DNA of 64,000 bases from Andeanibacterium fulvum (GTDB taxonomy: Bacteria > Pseudomonadota > Alphaproteobacteria > Sphingomonadales > Sphingomonadaceae), in assembly GCF_037154085.1 (NCBI RefSeq), contig NZ_JBANRM010000001.1:992001-1056000 (forward strand). Direction: 5' to 3'. A model generated the notes under the pieces. It saw only the letters and a program-made list of their open reading frames with translations. It did not search any database and was not told the DNA's origin. How positions within the stretch are numbered: position 1 is the first letter of the stretch; each line of letters begins with the position of its first letter. A program made the translations under genes and the position numbers. Positions 62,471 through 64,000 of the stretch are shown in pieces.

Positions 62471-64000
62471 TCAGGGCGTAACAATCGCCTCTCTGTTCCG
62501 AGCATAGGTTTCCGTAAGGTCACCCAGCGAATTCTTCAGCGGATCGAGCCATTTTTCATAAGCAATCCACTGGCCCACACCGTCGCGATTGATCGGGCGG
62601 CGAACCTGTTCGCTCGATGCCGTGCGCACTGCCCGGCGGTTGCGATGGAACTCCAGGCACGCTTCCTCGAACGGGAGGCCCAGATAATCGAGCATGGCGC
62701 GCACAACTGCTTCCGGATCGTCCAGCAATTCCTCGTGAATCACCCGGTGGATTCGCCCCGGCAACACGCGGTCGTAATGATCCATCGCGCGGACATAGTC
62801 GGCGTAATAGCGACCGATATGCTCCAGATCGTAGGTGAAGCCCTGCCCCTTGGCGAAATGCTGGCGGAAGTTGGAAAAGCAGCAATCCATCGGATGGCGC
62901 CGCGCATCGATGATCTTCGCATTGGGCAGGATGAGGTGAATGAAACCGGCATAGGCCCAATTGTTCGGCAGCTTGTCGATATAGAAGGGCCTGTCCGTCT
63001 TGCGCTGGATGCGAGTGCGTTCGAGGAATTCGGCACCCAGTGCGGCAAGCTTGGCATCGTCCATGGCCGCCAATGCCGCGGGCCAGTCACGCGGCCCCAT
63101 TCCGGCAGCGCGCGCCTCGCGCATGGCCATGGCGGGAATATCCGGCAGTTCCATCGTGCCTTCGACCTGCGAATGGCTGGATAGAATCTGCTCGATCAAG
63201 GTCGAGCCTGCACGCGGCAGACCCAGAATGAAAACCGGATCGGGCGCGGGATCGCCCATGCGCCGCCGCGCCTCGATAAAGGCCGGCGTAAAGGTCTCGA
63301 TAACCCGGTCCACCTGTGCGGCGACACTTGCCGGATCGTGTCCGATCCGGGCCGATTGCAGCGCATTGCCCTGCGCATAATGGCGAAAGGCCGGCTCCAC
63401 CTCGCCCCGGTCGCCATAGGCCTTGCCGAGCGCGAAATGGAGGTGCAGCCGGTCATCTTCGGCCGGCGGCGGATTGGCGGCCAGCGCAGCCTCCATCGCC
63501 GCGACATCGCCATCCCCGAAGCTGACCGTCTTCAGATTGGCGAGGCTCCACCAGACTTCGCCAAGGTCCGCCTGGCATTCCAGCGCCTTGCGATAGGCAG
63601 CGATGGCCTCTTCCTGATTGCCGATCGTCTTGAGAACGTGGCCGTAACTCATCCAGATCCGAGCATGAGTGGGGAAGGTCTGCGTCAGTTCCCGATAGAG
63701 CCGCGCGGCTTCTTCATAGTCGCCCGTGCGGCCCAACACGGCCGCGCGCAGATTGCGGCTCTCCGTCTCTTCCCCGGCTGCGGCGAGCGCGTCCAGTTCG
63801 GCAATGGCTTCCGCATAGCGGTGCTGCTTGTTCAGCACGCTGGCAAGGTTCGCGCGTGCCACAAGGAAGCCCGGCGCAAGCTCGAGCGCCCGGCGCAGCA
63901 GTGCCTCTGCATCGCGCAGGCGGCCGATCCGCGCGGCGAGTTCCGCCATCAGCCTGATCGCCGCGACATCGGTGGGCTGGGCCTTCAGCCGCTGGCGCAG
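62471..64000 (-). CDS. TPR-sulfotransferase (5' end cut by window)
   Basis: The frame is open to base 64000, so the N-terminus is outside the window; 509 codons are seen. The N-terminal half is TPR repeats (ALLRRALELAPGF, AIAAYRKALECQADLGEVWW). The C-terminal half is a PAPS sulfotransferase: VFILGLPRAGSTLIEQILSS (5' phosphosulfate loop) and DARRHPMDCCFSNFRQHF (3' phosphate part). Such genes commonly sit beside TonB receptors in sphingomonads. The acceptor is unknown. Confidence 0.85.
   Translation of the reverse strand: MRQRLKAQPTDVAAIRLMAELAARIGRLRDAEALLRRALELAPGFLVARANLASVLNKQHRYAEAIAELDALAAAGEETESRNLRAAVLGRTGDYEEAARLYRELTQTFPTHARIWMSYGHVLKTIGNQEEAIAAYRKALECQADLGEVWWSLANLKTVSFGDGDVAAMEAALAANPPPAEDDRLHLHFALGKAYGDRGEVEPAFRHYAQGNALQSARIGHDPASVAAQVDRVIETFTPAFIEARRRMGDPAPDPVFILGLPRAGSTLIEQILSSHSQVEGTMELPDIPAMAMREARAAGMGPRDWPAALAAMDDAKLAALGAEFLERTRIQRKTDRPFYIDKLPNNWAYAGFIHLILPNAKIIDARRHPMDCCFSNFRQHFAKGQGFTYDLEHIGRYYADYVRAMDHYDRVLPGRIHRVIHEELLDDPEAVVRAMLDYLGLPFEEACLEFHRNRRAVRTASSEQVRRPINRDGVGQWIAYEKWLDPLKNSLGDLTETYARNREAIVTP

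Overview
The window is a stretch of high-GC, densely coded chromosome from an alphaproteobacterium of the order Sphingomonadales (Novosphingobium/Sphingobium-like). I base this on gene content only: hemC-hemD followed by a mitofilin-like gene, a ferulate cluster of the Sphingobium SYK-6 type (ferC divergent from ferB-ferA), protocatechuate 4,5-dioxygenase genes (ligAB), a TonB-dependent receptor, and many intergenic inverted repeats of the CGTCATTGCGAG and CATCCTGAGC(C/T)TGTCGAAGGAC types. No tRNA, rRNA, CRISPR array, phage or insertion sequence was seen.

Bases 1-23,700 are mostly housekeeping and envelope functions: a DUF3617 lipoprotein (cut by the window edge), uvrB, a membrane protein and lipoprotein pair, dsbD, a UbiH-family hydroxylase, a secreted metallo-beta-lactamase-fold protein, a 58-residue Cys-pair protein, map with an overlapping solitary ParD-like gene, the run hemC-hemD-mitofilin-like, tsaD-gpsA-flippase, an OmpA protein with two small membrane proteins, a glutaryl-CoA dehydrogenase-like gene and recQ. 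This part closes with a three-gene operon that matches the YfiBNR c-di-GMP signalling module: YfiR-like periplasmic repressor, CHASE8-HAMP-GGDEF cyclase, OmpA lipoprotein.

Bases 23,700-42,300 are catabolic: a secreted esterase, an unusual 400-residue transaldolase, ferA, ferB and the divergent MarR gene ferC, with two tandem 21-bp palindromes between ferB and ferC. Acetyl-CoA synthetase, ligAB, two secreted paralogues of unknown function, a CaiB-type CoA-transferase, a LigW-like decarboxylase of the amidohydrolase fold, a semialdehyde dehydrogenase and an orphan periplasmic binding protein follow. FerA and FerB turn ferulate into vanillin plus acetyl-CoA. LigAB opens the protocatechuate ring further down the same route. 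The intermediate steps (vanillin dehydrogenase, LigM, LigC) are not in the window, apart from possible ALDH involvement.

Bases 42,300-50,300 hold a molybdenum hydroxylase set (xdhC-like and mocA-like maturation genes, convergent with iorA-iorB) and a tight four-gene operon of class II aldolase, HAD phosphatase, DhaL and DhaK that ends at a clear intrinsic terminator. This operon has no DhaM and looks like an uncharacterised route through dihydroxyacetone.

Bases 50,300-64,000 hold a FUSC membrane protein, two secreted proteins, a small HTH protein, a PYROXD2-like oxidoreductase, a Rieske oxygenase divergent from a BetI-like TetR gene with a palindrome filling their 36-bp gap, an amino-acid permease, a TonB-dependent receptor, and a TPR-sulfotransferase cut by the right edge. 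Many of the gaps are filled by paired REP-like repeats; one of these repeats supplies the last codons of map.
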